Source: Chitinophagales bacterium (GTDB lineage: Bacteria > Bacteroidota > Bacteroidia > Chitinophagales > UBA10324). Taken from it: a stretch of 64,000 nt of DNA. The number at the start of each line of letters is the position of its first letter. The first letter of the stretch is position 1. Of the stretch, positions 1 to 9,314 are shown in pieces. The stretch is taken from positions 62,001 to 126,000 of the forward strand of contig JANWWJ010000021.1 in the NCBI GenBank assembly GCA_025056305.1. Direction: 5' to 3'. The notes below the pieces were generated by a model. It made no database searches and was not told the origin of the DNA. It saw only the letters and a list, made by a program, of their open reading frames with translations. Made by a program: the position numbers and the translations under genes.

Positions 1-918
1 AAGCTGAACCCAGCGAACTCCCTGAGTGCTTACTTCCAATCGAGCCGGCCAGCCCATGACCACGGCCAGATTGTCGCTTCGATGGCCAACAGGAAAACCA
101 AAACATAAAGGATAGTCGTATGCCGCCGTGTGCCGACGAATGATTTCGTATGCACTTTCGCCGAAAGGATTTTGCGGGTCTTTGTTGTGCATGTCTACGA
201 AATGACCCACAACCAGAGCTGCCAGCCGATCTAAGGCACCAGCTCGCCGCAAGGCCAGCATCATGCGGTCGATATGATACAGATGCTCATCTATGTCCTC
301 TAAGAGCAAAATGGCTCCGGTGGTATCCGGAAAGGAAAGACTGCCCAGCAAGCTGTACAAAACCGACAGATTTCCACCACAAACGAAACCTTCAGCAGTT
401 CCTGATCGGTTTAACTCATGGCCTTCAACACTATAGGTCAGCGCATTGCCGGTGAGCGCCTCATGTAAGCTTTTCATCGATGCAGGTGCAGCCTGGGCCC
501 AATCAACCGCCATAACCGAGTGCAGTGTGGCAATGGGGGTGTGGCGAAAAACATGAGCATGTATTACGGTTATGTCGCTATAGCCACACAACCATTTAGG
601 ATATTTGACTAGTGAGGCCCAATTCAAATGGTCAATGATGCGAGCGGTGCCGTATCCTCCCCGAGCGAACAAAATGGCATGGACATCCTCTCGATCTAAA
701 AACTGCTGCAAATCGCGGCAACGGAATTGATCGTCGCCTGCAAACTGAAAATGCTTGGCTCCAATGGTAGCTCCAAGCAGCACTTCCCACCCCCAGTCTT
801 GTAAGGTCGAGCAAGCCATTTGCACCTCGTGCCGATCTATGGCGCGCGCCGGTGCAACCAGTGCCACCCGAGCTCCTGAACCCAGCGGACTCGGTACCCT
901 TCGCTTCGCTTCAGGCAT
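1..918 (-). CDS. LD-carboxypeptidase, peptidase family S66 (C-terminus beyond window)
   Basis: Serine peptidase that cleaves L,D-peptide bonds, typically removing the terminal D-Ala from muropeptide tetrapeptides during cytoplasmic murein recycling. I translated it from the reverse strand: ATG at 918, open for 306 codons to the window edge. The family Ser-Glu-His triad is visible: Ser in GYSDIT, Glu in LLEDIDE, and His in VGHRSDN near the end. The N-terminal half has the glycine-rich ARGGYG stretch seen in this family. S66 enzymes are usually about 300 residues, so only a few C-terminal residues should be missing. There is no signal peptide, which fits a cytosolic enzyme. It is divergent from metG, with only 27 bases between the two start codons. 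The family call is firm; the exact substrate is not shown by sequence. Confidence 0.9.
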   Translation of the reverse strand, partial: MPEAKRRVPSPLGSGARVALVAPARAIDRHEVQMACSTLQDWGWEVLLGATIGAKHFQFAGDDQFRCRDLQQFLDREDVHAILFARGGYGTARIIDHLNWASLVKYPKWLCGYSDITVIHAHVFRHTPIATLHSVMAVDWAQAAPASMKSLHEALTGNALTYSVEGHELNRSGTAEGFVCGGNLSVLYSLLGSLSFPDTTGAILLLEDIDEHLYHIDRMMLALRRAGALDRLAALVVGHFVDMHNKDPQNPFGESAYEIIRRHTAAYDYPLCFGFPVGHRSDNLAVVMGWPARLEVSTQGVRWVQL

Positions 919-945
919 AGGTTATCTTAGCGGCCCATCCATACG

Positions 946-2976
946 TTGGCCGACGTGAAGAAACAAAAAAGATATCTGGTTACCGCTGCCCTCCCCTATG
1001 CCAACGGCGGCATACACCTGGGCCATCTGGCCGGCGCTTATCTGCCGGCCGATATCTATGTGCGCTACCGCAGGCAGTGCGGCGATGACGTTTTGTTTAT
1101 CTGCGGCAGCGACGAACACGGCGTACCGATCACGCTGGGGGCCCGCAAAGAAGGGATCCCTCCGCAGCAGTTCGTGGATAAATATCACGAACTGATGAAA
1201 AAAAGTTTTGCCGATTTCGGCATATCGTTCGACATCTACTCGCGTACTTCCCTGCCCCTACATCACCAAACCGCTCAAGACTTCTTTCTGAACTTATATA
1301 ACAAAAAAATTTTTATTGAAGAAACCACTCAACAGTATTACGACGAGCAGGAACAGCTTTTCCTTGCCGACCGGTATTTGCAGGGCACCTGTCCGCGTTG
1401 CGGTTTCGAAAAAGCCTACGGTGACCAATGCGAGCAGTGTGGCAGTTCATTGTCGCCCCGCGATCTTATTCGGCCAATTTCAATCTTGAGTGGCAAGCCT
1501 CCGGTGGTGCGTGAAACGCGGCATTGGTATCTGCCCCTGCAACGATTTGAGGCCTGGCTGCACCAGTGGATCTTGCAGGAACATGCGGCTGACTGGAAGC
1601 CGAATGTGCTGGGCCAATGCAAATCCTGGCTTGACAGTGGCCTGCAGCCTCGAGCCATGACCCGCGATTTGGACTGGGGCGTGCCTGTACCGCTTGAGGA
1701 TGCCGCTGGTAAAGTGCTCTATGTATGGTTCGATGCGCCCATCGGCTACATCAGTGCTACCAAACAACTGCGCCCAAACGACTGGGAACTTTATTGGAAA
1801 GATGCCGACACCCAACTAATCCACTTCATAGGAAAAGACAATATCGTCTTTCATTGCATCATTTTTCCGGTGTTGCTCAAAGCCCACGGTGATTTCATTC
1901 TACCGGCCCAGGTACCGGCAAACGAATTCCTCAATTTGGAAGGTGAAAAACTGTCCACCTCCCGCAACTGGGCTATTTGGTTGCATGAATATTTACACGA
2001 CCTGCCTGACCGAAAAGATGAGCTTCGATATGTGCTTACCGCACTGATGCCTGAATCATCTGACAGCGACTTTACGTGGAAAGAATATCAGGCCCGCATC
2101 AACAATGAATTGGTAGCCGTTCTGGGCAACTATGTTAATCGGGCTCTGGTTTTGTGTAAAAAATATTGCGGTTTGCAGGTACCGGCAGCAAACGTGTTGA
2201 CCGAATCCGACCTAAAAACCCTTCGAGAAGTGCAGGCCCTGCCCATGCAAATGGCTGCACATATAGAAAAATTTCGTTTCCGGGATGCCCTGAACACCAT
2301 GATGGAAATAGCCCGTGTGGGCAATCGTTATTTGGCTGAAACAGAACCCTGGAAAGAAGACGACCCCCAACGTGTTGCTGCTATCCTGAACACGGCCCTG
2401 CAGATTGTGGGCTGCCTTGCCGTTACAGCCGAACCGTTCTTGCCCGAGACTGCGGCCCGCATCCGCTCCATGCTGAATTGGCACCAACCCTGTTCGCCAC
2501 AGCAGGTCAAATTGCCACTATTACCGGAAGCGCATCGCTTAAATGAGCCTTTTTTGTTGTTTCGTCAGTTTGAAGATGAAGAGGTTGAACGACAGCGAAA
2601 AAAGTTATATGCTCGGCAAAACAACCCTGCATCCGCAGTGAAAACGATGCCTACTTGTTCCTACGAGGACTTTGAAAAACTTCAGCTGCGAGTAGGTACA
2701 GTGATTGCAGCCCAACGGGTACCTAAAGCCGAAAAACTGTTGTGCCTTACCGTCGATTTAGGAAGTGAAAAGCGCACTGTTGTTGCCGGCATTGCTCATC
2801 AATTTGAACCGGATCAAGTTGTAGGCAGGCAGGTCTGCGTGGTGGCTAATCTTGCGCCCCGTACCATACGGGGTATTGAATCGCAAGGCATGATCCTTAC
2901 GGCCGAAGGGCCTGATGGTCAACTGAGCTTAGTTCAACCCGGCGAACCGGTTCCTCCAGGAGCCTTTATTCGGTGA
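946..2976 (+). CDS. metG: methionyl-tRNA synthetase with C-terminal tRNA-binding domain
   Basis: Charges tRNA-Met with methionine in the cytosol. The class I signature is HLGH at residues 24-27 within ALPYANGGIHLGH, and the KMSKS loop is KLSTS at about 335-339. A zinc knuckle of two CxxC pairs (CPRC, CEQC) lies near residue 150. The C-terminal 110 residues form an EMAP/Trbp-type tRNA-binding domain (LQLRVGTV, GIESQGMIL). At 676 aa it matches the long MetG form. No ATG is available: the frame opens at TTG (946) after an in-frame stop at 928-930, and the resulting N-terminus aligns well with family starts. It is divergent from the LD-carboxypeptidase. Confidence 0.96.
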   Translation: MADVKKQKRYLVTAALPYANGGIHLGHLAGAYLPADIYVRYRRQCGDDVLFICGSDEHGVPITLGARKEGIPPQQFVDKYHELMKKSFADFGISFDIYSRTSLPLHHQTAQDFFLNLYNKKIFIEETTQQYYDEQEQLFLADRYLQGTCPRCGFEKAYGDQCEQCGSSLSPRDLIRPISILSGKPPVVRETRHWYLPLQRFEAWLHQWILQEHAADWKPNVLGQCKSWLDSGLQPRAMTRDLDWGVPVPLEDAAGKVLYVWFDAPIGYISATKQLRPNDWELYWKDADTQLIHFIGKDNIVFHCIIFPVLLKAHGDFILPAQVPANEFLNLEGEKLSTSRNWAIWLHEYLHDLPDRKDELRYVLTALMPESSDSDFTWKEYQARINNELVAVLGNYVNRALVLCKKYCGLQVPAANVLTESDLKTLREVQALPMQMAAHIEKFRFRDALNTMMEIARVGNRYLAETEPWKEDDPQRVAAILNTALQIVGCLAVTAEPFLPETAARIRSMLNWHQPCSPQQVKLPLLPEAHRLNEPFLLFRQFEDEEVERQRKKLYARQNNPASAVKTMPTCSYEDFEKLQLRVGTVIAAQRVPKAEKLLCLTVDLGSEKRTVVAGIAHQFEPDQVVGRQVCVVANLAPRTIRGIESQGMILTAEGPDGQLSLVQPGEPVPPGAFIR

Positions 2977-3017
2977 TCTTTAGTCAATAAGTTCTTCGAC
3001 CTTCGGCTCTATCCTTA

Positions 3018-3092
3018 TGGTAGTCCCGACAGGAATCGAACCTGTATCTTGAGATCCGGAATCTCACGTACTATCCATTGTACTACGGGACC
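3018..3092 (-). tRNA. tRNA-Arg (anticodon CCG)
   Basis: The reverse strand folds into a standard cloverleaf. The acceptor stem is GGTCCCG paired with CGGGACT, with a G-U at the first pair. The D stem is GTAC/GTAC, the anticodon stem TGAGA/TCTCA with loop TTCCGGA, and the T arm ACAGG-TTCGAAT-CCTGT. The anticodon CCG reads the arginine codon CGG. CCA is encoded at the 3' end (positions 3018-3020 on the + strand). It sits between the convergent metG and GH13 gene ends. A TAnnTTTG-type box (3121-3128, reverse) lies 28 bases upstream inside the end of the GH13 gene and could be its promoter, but no matching -33 element is visible. Confidence 0.97.
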
Positions 3093-3102
3093 ACGTGCTA
3101 AG

Positions 3103-4596
3103 TTACCACACCGGCTTTTGCAAAATTACCGAAGAGTACGAGGGTAAGCTAAGGTAAGTGCCTTGGTGCATCGCACCACTTTGGGAGCGAAACACCACAG
3201 AAGCGTCGGCAGTCAACCAATCAGCAGATATGCGCTGGCTTTTGCTGCTGAGGTTGTGCACAATAAGCAATACCTGTTGGCAACAGCGCCGCTCATAAGC
3301 CATCAAGGCCGGATGTGCTGTTTGTAGGGGGATAAAATCGCCCCGACTTAAAGCCGGACTACAGCGTCGTAAACCGATGAGTTTTCGATAATAATTCAAC
3401 AAAGAATTCGGCCGCTGGCGCTGCTCTTGTGCCGGCTCAACAACTCTTCGTGTTGTATATCTAGCACGCAGCCAGTGGGTTTGACCTGCTTGTTGCACGT
3501 TCTTACTCCATAAAAATGGTTCGCGCAAATAAGGATCCGGCTTGAGGCCCCTCATCCCGATTTCTTCGCCGTAATAGATAAATGGAAGACCCGGTAAGGT
3601 AAGCAACAAGCAGGCCGCCATCCGCATTTTTTCAATGGAATGCTTCAATACGGAATAGATGCGGGTCATATCATGGTTGGATAGAAAGATGCAGTGCACA
3701 AAAGGGCTGCGGAAGGAGCCGTAAGTCTGAAGCATTTGGGCTATTCGTTGCGGCAGATCCATGGCATTTTCCTCAAGTACGGCCTGCTGTATGCCTTCAG
3801 CCAGTTCAAAATTGAAAACCCCATCCAAAGCCTCCAGGTATGCAGCTTGGTGTGTGACCTTGTTCCAGCATTCCCCAATGAGCAAAACGCGCGGCTTGAC
3901 GACACGCACGGCAGCCGCAAACTCAGCCCACCATTTTACGTTGGCTGCTGTATTATCGGAAGGATAAATGTGTTGAGCGGCATCGAGCCGGAATCCATCT
4001 ACGTCGGTACGTTGCAGCCACCAACACGCTGCCCGGATGATTTGACGCCGCACATGGGGGTGATCAAAATTCAGATCGGGCATCGTCCGACTAAAGCAGG
4101 CATAATATTTTTCTCTATGTGTTGTAGGTCCCGGAAGCCTGTGCCATTGTCCTTCCTTGGGCTGAGGGGCATCGGCCTGCCATAGGTAGTAGCTGCGGTA
4201 AGGTTCCTCCCCCTTGATTGCTCTTTCAAACCAGGCATGCTTCCAGCTGGTGTGGTTGGCTACAAAATCCATGAGCACCAACATGTCACGCTTGTGGGCT
4301 TCCTCTACAAGCAAGCGAAAGTCAAGCATGGTGCCATAGCTGCTGTCCACGTCAAGCAGGTCAACAGGATCATAATTATGATATGAGGGTGCAGGGAAAA
4401 AGGGTGTAAGCCAGATGCCTCCTACCCCCAGATCGGCTAAATAGTCAAGACTTTCACGAATGCCATTTATATCCCCTATACCATCGTGATTACTATCTCG
4501 AAAAGAACGTATAAAAATTTCATAAAAGCAACGAGATTGAAGCTCAGCGTAGAAAGATAGCTCCCCCTCCTGCCTTTGAGCAGACTTTGAACCCAT
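3103..4596 (-). CDS. alpha-amylase family (GH13) glycosidase, cytosolic
   Basis: GH13 (beta/alpha)8-barrel enzyme acting on alpha-1,4-glucans or maltooligosaccharides. The four conserved regions are present: I, DFVANH at 110-115; II, GFRLDAAQH with nucleophile Asp205; III, general acid Glu242 in LIGECW; IV, LSNHD with His308 and Asp309. The C-terminal 100 residues form the usual beta domain. It is 497 aa. No signal peptide or lipobox is seen, and an in-frame TGA directly precedes the ATG, so the start is fixed and the enzyme should be cytosolic. It is the last gene of susC-susD-GH13, 24 bases after susD, so it probably processes imported oligosaccharides. Exact specificity (neopullulanase, alpha-glucosidase or trehalose-related) cannot be read off. 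Confidence 0.93.
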   Translation of the reverse strand: MGSKSAQRQEGELSFYAELQSRCFYEIFIRSFRDSNHDGIGDINGIRESLDYLADLGVGGIWLTPFFPAPSYHNYDPVDLLDVDSSYGTMLDFRLLVEEAHKRDMLVLMDFVANHTSWKHAWFERAIKGEEPYRSYYLWQADAPQPKEGQWHRLPGPTTHREKYYACFSRTMPDLNFDHPHVRRQIIRAACWWLQRTDVDGFRLDAAQHIYPSDNTAANVKWWAEFAAAVRVVKPRVLLIGECWNKVTHQAAYLEALDGVFNFELAEGIQQAVLEENAMDLPQRIAQMLQTYGSFRSPFVHCIFLSNHDMTRIYSVLKHSIEKMRMAACLLLTLPGLPFIYYGEEIGMRGLKPDPYLREPFLWSKNVQQAGQTHWLRARYTTRRVVEPAQEQRQRPNSLLNYYRKLIGLRRCSPALSRGDFIPLQTAHPALMAYERRCCQQVLLIVHNLSSKSQRISADWLTADASVVFRSQSGAMHQGTYLSLPSYSSVILQKPVW

Positions 4597-4620
4597 TCAA
4601 TAGCACTGCTTAGGCTTAAC

Positions 4621-6240
4621 TTAATAGCCGGGATTCTGCTTCAAATTGGGATTGGCGATAATATCGGGGGCCGCCAAAGGAAATAGCTTAAGGTGTTCGC
4701 TCACGGCAGTGCCATTCTTCACCCCTCCTTTCCACGGCCACAAATAAGTGCCTTCCGTAAAGCGGTTGTACCGGATCAAATCGGTACGTCGCGTAGCTTC
4801 CCAGTACAGCTCACGGCCCCGCTCGTTTAGGATAAAATCCAAATCAATGGAACTGACATTATGGTTGCTGTTGCCATAGGCACGCTCGCGCAACTGGTTT
4901 ATATAATTGATGGCCGTTCCCATATCGCCCCCACTACCTCCACGCAGTACGGCTTCTGCATACATTAAGTATGCATCGGCGAGGCGGTACAACGGATAAT
5001 CGGTGTCCACGAAATTGCCCGTTGCGTCTTTTCCGGGCTGACCATCGCTGGTAATGTTGCGCCACTTGGTGATCCCCAAGCCATCCTTAAAGTTAGACAC
5101 GCTGTTGATGACCAAATTTTGCCCTTTATCATATAGGAAATTTCGCCCATCAAGCGTGTCGCCACGTGGGTTGTTCTTAGTCGAGCCAAAAAGGGCAGCA
5201 AAGCCAAAGTTCGGTAGGGTGTCAGAAGTAGTGCGGTAACCGGCCCAACCACCGTTAATGCCAAAATCAGCGGGGTTCATCGTGCCACCCACTGGCGCAT
5301 GCGTCAGGAAGGTGGTGCCTCCATAGGTCTGCGTGTACAACCCGTCAAACGCAATGGGGAAAATGATTTCGTTTGATTTGTGATTGTCGGCGCGAAAAAG
5401 ATTTCCATAGACAGGTTCTAGGCTATATGCACCGCTTTCGATGACTTTTTTACAATAGGTAATGCAGTCGGTGTATCGGTTTTGATTGACATAAACTTCG
5501 GCATTTAAGTACAACTTAGCCAAAGTCATCCAAACAGCGGCTTGATCCGCACGTCCATACTCGTTCTGTCGGGGTGGGGGCAATAAATTTTCCACCGCTT
5601 TTAATTCCGACTCGACATATTCAAACAATTCGGGTCGGAAAATTTGACGCGGCAGCGATGAACCCGGCAAGTCGGCTTCGGTCACGAAAGGTACGTTACC
5701 GAATAGATCCAAAGCATGATAGTATACCAGTGCGCGGATGAAGCGCGCTTCTGCCTGATAACCTCGAATCAACTCTTTGTCTGCCTCGGAAAATCCTCTT
5801 TGGCTAAGCTTTTCTTCTGAACATTCCCTGATAAATTCATTGCATAAAGCAATGGTGAAGAATATCCTGTAATACATGGCTTTAGTGAAAGAGTTTTCTG
5901 CCGACCACGACATGTTGTGCAACTCGGGAATTCCCGGGTCGTTCCATGCACATATAGCCTCATCGGTAGGTAATTCCTGCAAGTTCCAATACACACGGAT
6001 ATAGTTAGAAAAGCCTTCATCGATCCCGCTGATGTCGGGTTGGCCCGCCGGACCCTGATTACCAGTAGTGGCAAAGCCGGCATAAATCTTTGCTAACACA
6101 TGAAGGTAATTTTTGACCGTATCGTAAAGAGTTGCTGAGTTCAGGCCGTAGAAGGGTTGGCGATCCAAATCTTTCAGGCACGAGCTGAGCAGTATCGAAA
6201 CACTCAGCAACAATCCTACCGGCAGAAAAGTTTTCTTCAT
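4621..6240 (-). CDS. SusD/RagB-family starch-binding outer-membrane lipoprotein
   Basis: Surface glycan-binding lipoprotein that acts as the lid of the SusC transporter. It starts with a signal peptide ending in LLSSC, so the lipidated residue is Cys21. The RagB/SusD features are visible: N-terminal helical TPR-like region, an ARFIRALVYYHALDLFGNVPF stretch, YRLADAYLMYAEAV, and the C-terminal ERGRELYWEATRRTDLIRYNRF block. At 539 aa it has a normal family length. It lies 11 bases after susC and 24 bases before the GH13 gene, so transcription is almost certainly shared. Glycan specificity is inferred from the neighbouring alpha-glucan enzymes, not from the protein itself. Confidence 0.95.
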   Translation of the reverse strand: MKKTFLPVGLLLSVSILLSSCLKDLDRQPFYGLNSATLYDTVKNYLHVLAKIYAGFATTGNQGPAGQPDISGIDEGFSNYIRVYWNLQELPTDEAICAWNDPGIPELHNMSWSAENSFTKAMYYRIFFTIALCNEFIRECSEEKLSQRGFSEADKELIRGYQAEARFIRALVYYHALDLFGNVPFVTEADLPGSSLPRQIFRPELFEYVESELKAVENLLPPPRQNEYGRADQAAVWMTLAKLYLNAEVYVNQNRYTDCITYCKKVIESGAYSLEPVYGNLFRADNHKSNEIIFPIAFDGLYTQTYGGTTFLTHAPVGGTMNPADFGINGGWAGYRTTSDTLPNFGFAALFGSTKNNPRGDTLDGRNFLYDKGQNLVINSVSNFKDGLGITKWRNITSDGQPGKDATGNFVDTDYPLYRLADAYLMYAEAVLRGGSGGDMGTAINYINQLRERAYGNSNHNVSSIDLDFILNERGRELYWEATRRTDLIRYNRFTEGTYLWPWKGGVKNGTAVSEHLKLFPLAAPDIIANPNLKQNPGY

Positions 6241-6251
6241 GGCTCTACTGA

Positions 6252-9200
6252 TTAAAGATTTAAGCTCAGATTTAGAGAATAGATTCGCGGACGTGGATAA
6301 ATGTTGTTGTCAATGCCACCGACTACTTCAGGGTCGATGCCGCTGTAGCCGGTGAGCACAAACACGTTCTGAACCGTTGCCGAAACATTCATCCACAATC
6401 GATCTTTGATGACTTCGCCGATGCGGTATCCGATGGTGAGGTAATCCATGCGCAAGAAACTGGCATTTTCTACGTAATAATCAGACTGAAACTGATATAT
6501 TGGATTTTTTTGAAATTGTGTATTGTAATAGTCCTGCACCAAGTTGTTGATGTAGTTTTTAGAACCATCCACGAAAGCATAGGTGCCGCGCTCCGCATTG
6601 ACGTTGTTGTACACGTAGTTTCCTAAACTGGCACGCAGTCCGAAGCTGGCCGTCCAACGCTTGTAGCTAGCATTGGTACTAAAGCCCAGATACCAGTCGG
6701 GCGCAGGATCCTCATACCGGTACCGGTCATCCGGAGTGATTCGGCCATCGCCGTTTCGGTCGCGGAAAGCTGCGGTGTCGGCAATAGCATTGCCGGTAGG
6801 CACTATGGGCTTGCCGTTTTCGTCGTAAAGCTGCTCAAATACATAAAAGGAAAATACCGGATAACCTACCGAATGGATCTGGATGGTGTTTCCAATGCCT
6901 CCTGAAATGCCACCTACTAAGATGCCGATATTGGTCGTATCAGGCACTTTGGTGAGCTTGGTGACGGTGTTGATATTGCGGGTAGCGTTAAGGGAAAATT
7001 CCCATTTCAGATCTCGCTGATCGATGGGAATGAAATTAAGCGACAATTCAACCCCTTCATTTTCCATGCTGCCTACATTGGTTAGAATTTGATTGGTGAA
7101 GTTGGTGCCGGCAGGAACCGGAATAACGGCCAACAAATCGGTCGTTTTCTTTAGATAATAGTCTGCCGAACCATTAATACGGCCCTTGAGGAAGCCAAAA
7201 TCCACTCCGATGTTGGTGGTAGCGGTTTGCTCCCAACGAATGTTGGCGTCATAACCATCGGGGCGCAGCACATAATAAAACTGGTCCCCAAATTGATATT
7301 GTGCAGTACTCGTGCCCATAGAGTAGTTAGCGATATAGGGATAGTCGTTGAAAATATCTTGCTGGCCGGTAACCCCCCACCCTAGTCGCAGCTTCAGGTT
7401 GGAAAACACGTTCAGATCACGGATGAACGGCTCTTCACTGATTCGCCAACCAATGGCAAAGGAGGGGAACAGCCCCCAACGCGTGTCGGGGCTGAAACGA
7501 GAAGAGCCATCGTCGCGAAGCGTCGCCGTAAGAAGGTACCGCTCCAGCAGCGTGTAGTTCAGACGCCCATAAAATGAAATCAGAGTATTTTGAGTTTTAA
7601 AGGGCACACCCGGCGGACTTATGGTATCACCCTCTACGTTTAGATCGGGAAATGCATCGCTGGAGCGCAGCCAATCCTGATAACTATAGCCGGCAGTCAG
7701 GTCAAATTTGCTGGAGGCAGCAGGCATCTCTTTTGCGTAATTGACATAAAATTCCAAAAGCTTATTGTTGTTTCTGGAATTGTATTGGTTGTCGACGCCT
7801 TTACGATAATACGCTGAAGCCGCTGTTTCGGGAATAAACACCGTTCCTTCCGAACGGCTCCAGTCACCTCCTAAGTTCAGATGAGCCCGAAGCCCTTCGA
7901 CCCACGGTAATCGGTAATCGAGTTGAATATTTCCCAGGATGCGGTTGACTTGACTTTCATCTTCTTTCTGATAAAGCAAACCCACGGGGTTTTTAGGCGC
8001 CAATACATTAGGCAGGCCTGTGGAAGGATCCAGCCATTCGAAGTAACCGCCCAAGTATGCTGTGTCGGAATATACCGGCTGCGTGGGATCGAAGGTTACA
8101 GCCGATCCTATAGCCCCCCGATCGGCAAAAAAGTTCATCGTGCGGTAAAACTTGCCGTTTACCGTCACCGTTAAAGTATTGTACAAAAATGACGGGGCTA
8201 AATAAACCGTGCTGCCCAGCCGCGTAAAGGCATCACGTTTAAGAATGCCTTCGTTGCGGAAATATTCCAGGTTCATACGATATGGAATCTGGGCTAGCCC
8301 TCCACTAAAGGTCAAGTTATTGTCTGAGGCAAAACCCAGCCTATAGATTTGTTTTTGCCAGTCGGTGCTGGCCGGACCCAACAACGATTTCTGTTTATCT
8401 GTTCCGTTAGTTTGCACCAAGGTGCGGAATTCGTCTGCCGAAAGCACCGGAGCATATTTCACAATGTGCGATACAGAGGTATTGGTGCTGAATGTAGCCG
8501 TCAACTGATCATGAGCCACGCTTTTTTTCGTCGTGATCAGGATTACTCCGTTGGCTGCGCGGTTGCCATAAATGGCCGCTGCTGAGGCGTCTTTAAGAAC
8601 GGTAATGCTTTCAATGTCGTTGGGATTAATCAGGTTCAGCGGATTGGCAGATCCAGGAATACCGTTGTTATCAATAGGCACTCCATCTATGACGATTAGC
8701 GGGTCGTTGCTGGCATTGATGGAAGTGCCCCCCCTGATACGAATGCGGCTGCCCGATCCCGGAGCTCCATCATTAGAGACGATTTGAACACCAGCTATTT
8801 TCCCCTGTACCAATTGCTCTGGCGTTGGCACAATACCGGTGTTAAAATCTTTGGCGCTGATGGAAGTGATCGAGCCCGTAAGATCCTTTACTTGACGGGT
8901 TCCATAACCTACGACCACTACTTCATCCAGACCGATGAAGTCAGCTTTGAGCGTCACATTTACGGTGAGAAACTGGCCCGCCCCGATTTGAATACGTTGG
9001 CTGTGTTCGGCATAGCCGATCATGCTCACGACCAGCGTGTATTCGCCTGCAGGAACCGAAACGATCTGATAATTACCCTCTTCATCAGCACTGGCACCGA
9101 GAGAGGTACCCTTCAATACCACCGTTGCAAAACCTACCGGCTCACCTTTGTCATCAGTAATTTGACCACGAAGGCTACCGGTTTGGCCATGAACATTTAA

Positions 9201-9254
9201 GCAAATAAAGAGCAAAGCAAACAGCACATTGCTGCATCCGAGCAACTTTGACAT
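6252..9254 (-). CDS. SusC/RagA-family TonB-dependent outer-membrane transporter
   Basis: TonB-dependent transporter that imports oligosaccharides across the outer membrane together with its SusD partner. A signal peptide ends near residue 23 (LNVHGQ). A carboxypeptidase-regulatory-like beta-sandwich (GSLRGQITDDKGEPV) follows to about residue 110, then the signature DEVVVVGYGTRQVKDLTGSI, the plug (RIRGGTSINASNDPLIVIDGVP) and the large beta-barrel ending in an aromatic-poor SLNLSLNL strand. At 1000 aa it has the normal length. No SusE/SusF or SusR homologue is adjacent. No exact TAnnTTTG box is found upstream; the closest is GAGATTTG (9287-9294, reverse). Confidence 0.96.
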   Translation of the reverse strand: MSKLLGCSNVLFALLFICLNVHGQTGSLRGQITDDKGEPVGFATVVLKGTSLGASADEEGNYQIVSVPAGEYTLVVSMIGYAEHSQRIQIGAGQFLTVNVTLKADFIGLDEVVVVGYGTRQVKDLTGSITSISAKDFNTGIVPTPEQLVQGKIAGVQIVSNDGAPGSGSRIRIRGGTSINASNDPLIVIDGVPIDNNGIPGSANPLNLINPNDIESITVLKDASAAAIYGNRAANGVILITTKKSVAHDQLTATFSTNTSVSHIVKYAPVLSADEFRTLVQTNGTDKQKSLLGPASTDWQKQIYRLGFASDNNLTFSGGLAQIPYRMNLEYFRNEGILKRDAFTRLGSTVYLAPSFLYNTLTVTVNGKFYRTMNFFADRGAIGSAVTFDPTQPVYSDTAYLGGYFEWLDPSTGLPNVLAPKNPVGLLYQKEDESQVNRILGNIQLDYRLPWVEGLRAHLNLGGDWSRSEGTVFIPETAASAYYRKGVDNQYNSRNNNKLLEFYVNYAKEMPAASSKFDLTAGYSYQDWLRSSDAFPDLNVEGDTISPPGVPFKTQNTLISFYGRLNYTLLERYLLTATLRDDGSSRFSPDTRWGLFPSFAIGWRISEEPFIRDLNVFSNLKLRLGWGVTGQQDIFNDYPYIANYSMGTSTAQYQFGDQFYYVLRPDGYDANIRWEQTATTNIGVDFGFLKGRINGSADYYLKKTTDLLAVIPVPAGTNFTNQILTNVGSMENEGVELSLNFIPIDQRDLKWEFSLNATRNINTVTKLTKVPDTTNIGILVGGISGGIGNTIQIHSVGYPVFSFYVFEQLYDENGKPIVPTGNAIADTAAFRDRNGDGRITPDDRYRYEDPAPDWYLGFSTNASYKRWTASFGLRASLGNYVYNNVNAERGTYAFVDGSKNYINNLVQDYYNTQFQKNPIYQFQSDYYVENASFLRMDYLTIGYRIGEVIKDRLWMNVSATVQNVFVLTGYSGIDPEVVGGIDNNIYPRPRIYSLNLSLNL

Positions 9255-9314
9255 TTCCTGAGTGGGTTTAATGACGGCAATAATAGCAAATCTCTTTATT
9301 GCCTAATAGACCGT

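Noticed and set aside
150..455. Plus-strand 101-codon frame
   Set aside because: Lies opposite the LD-carboxypeptidase gene, whose reading frame carries a complete catalytic triad; the plus frame has no recognisable features.
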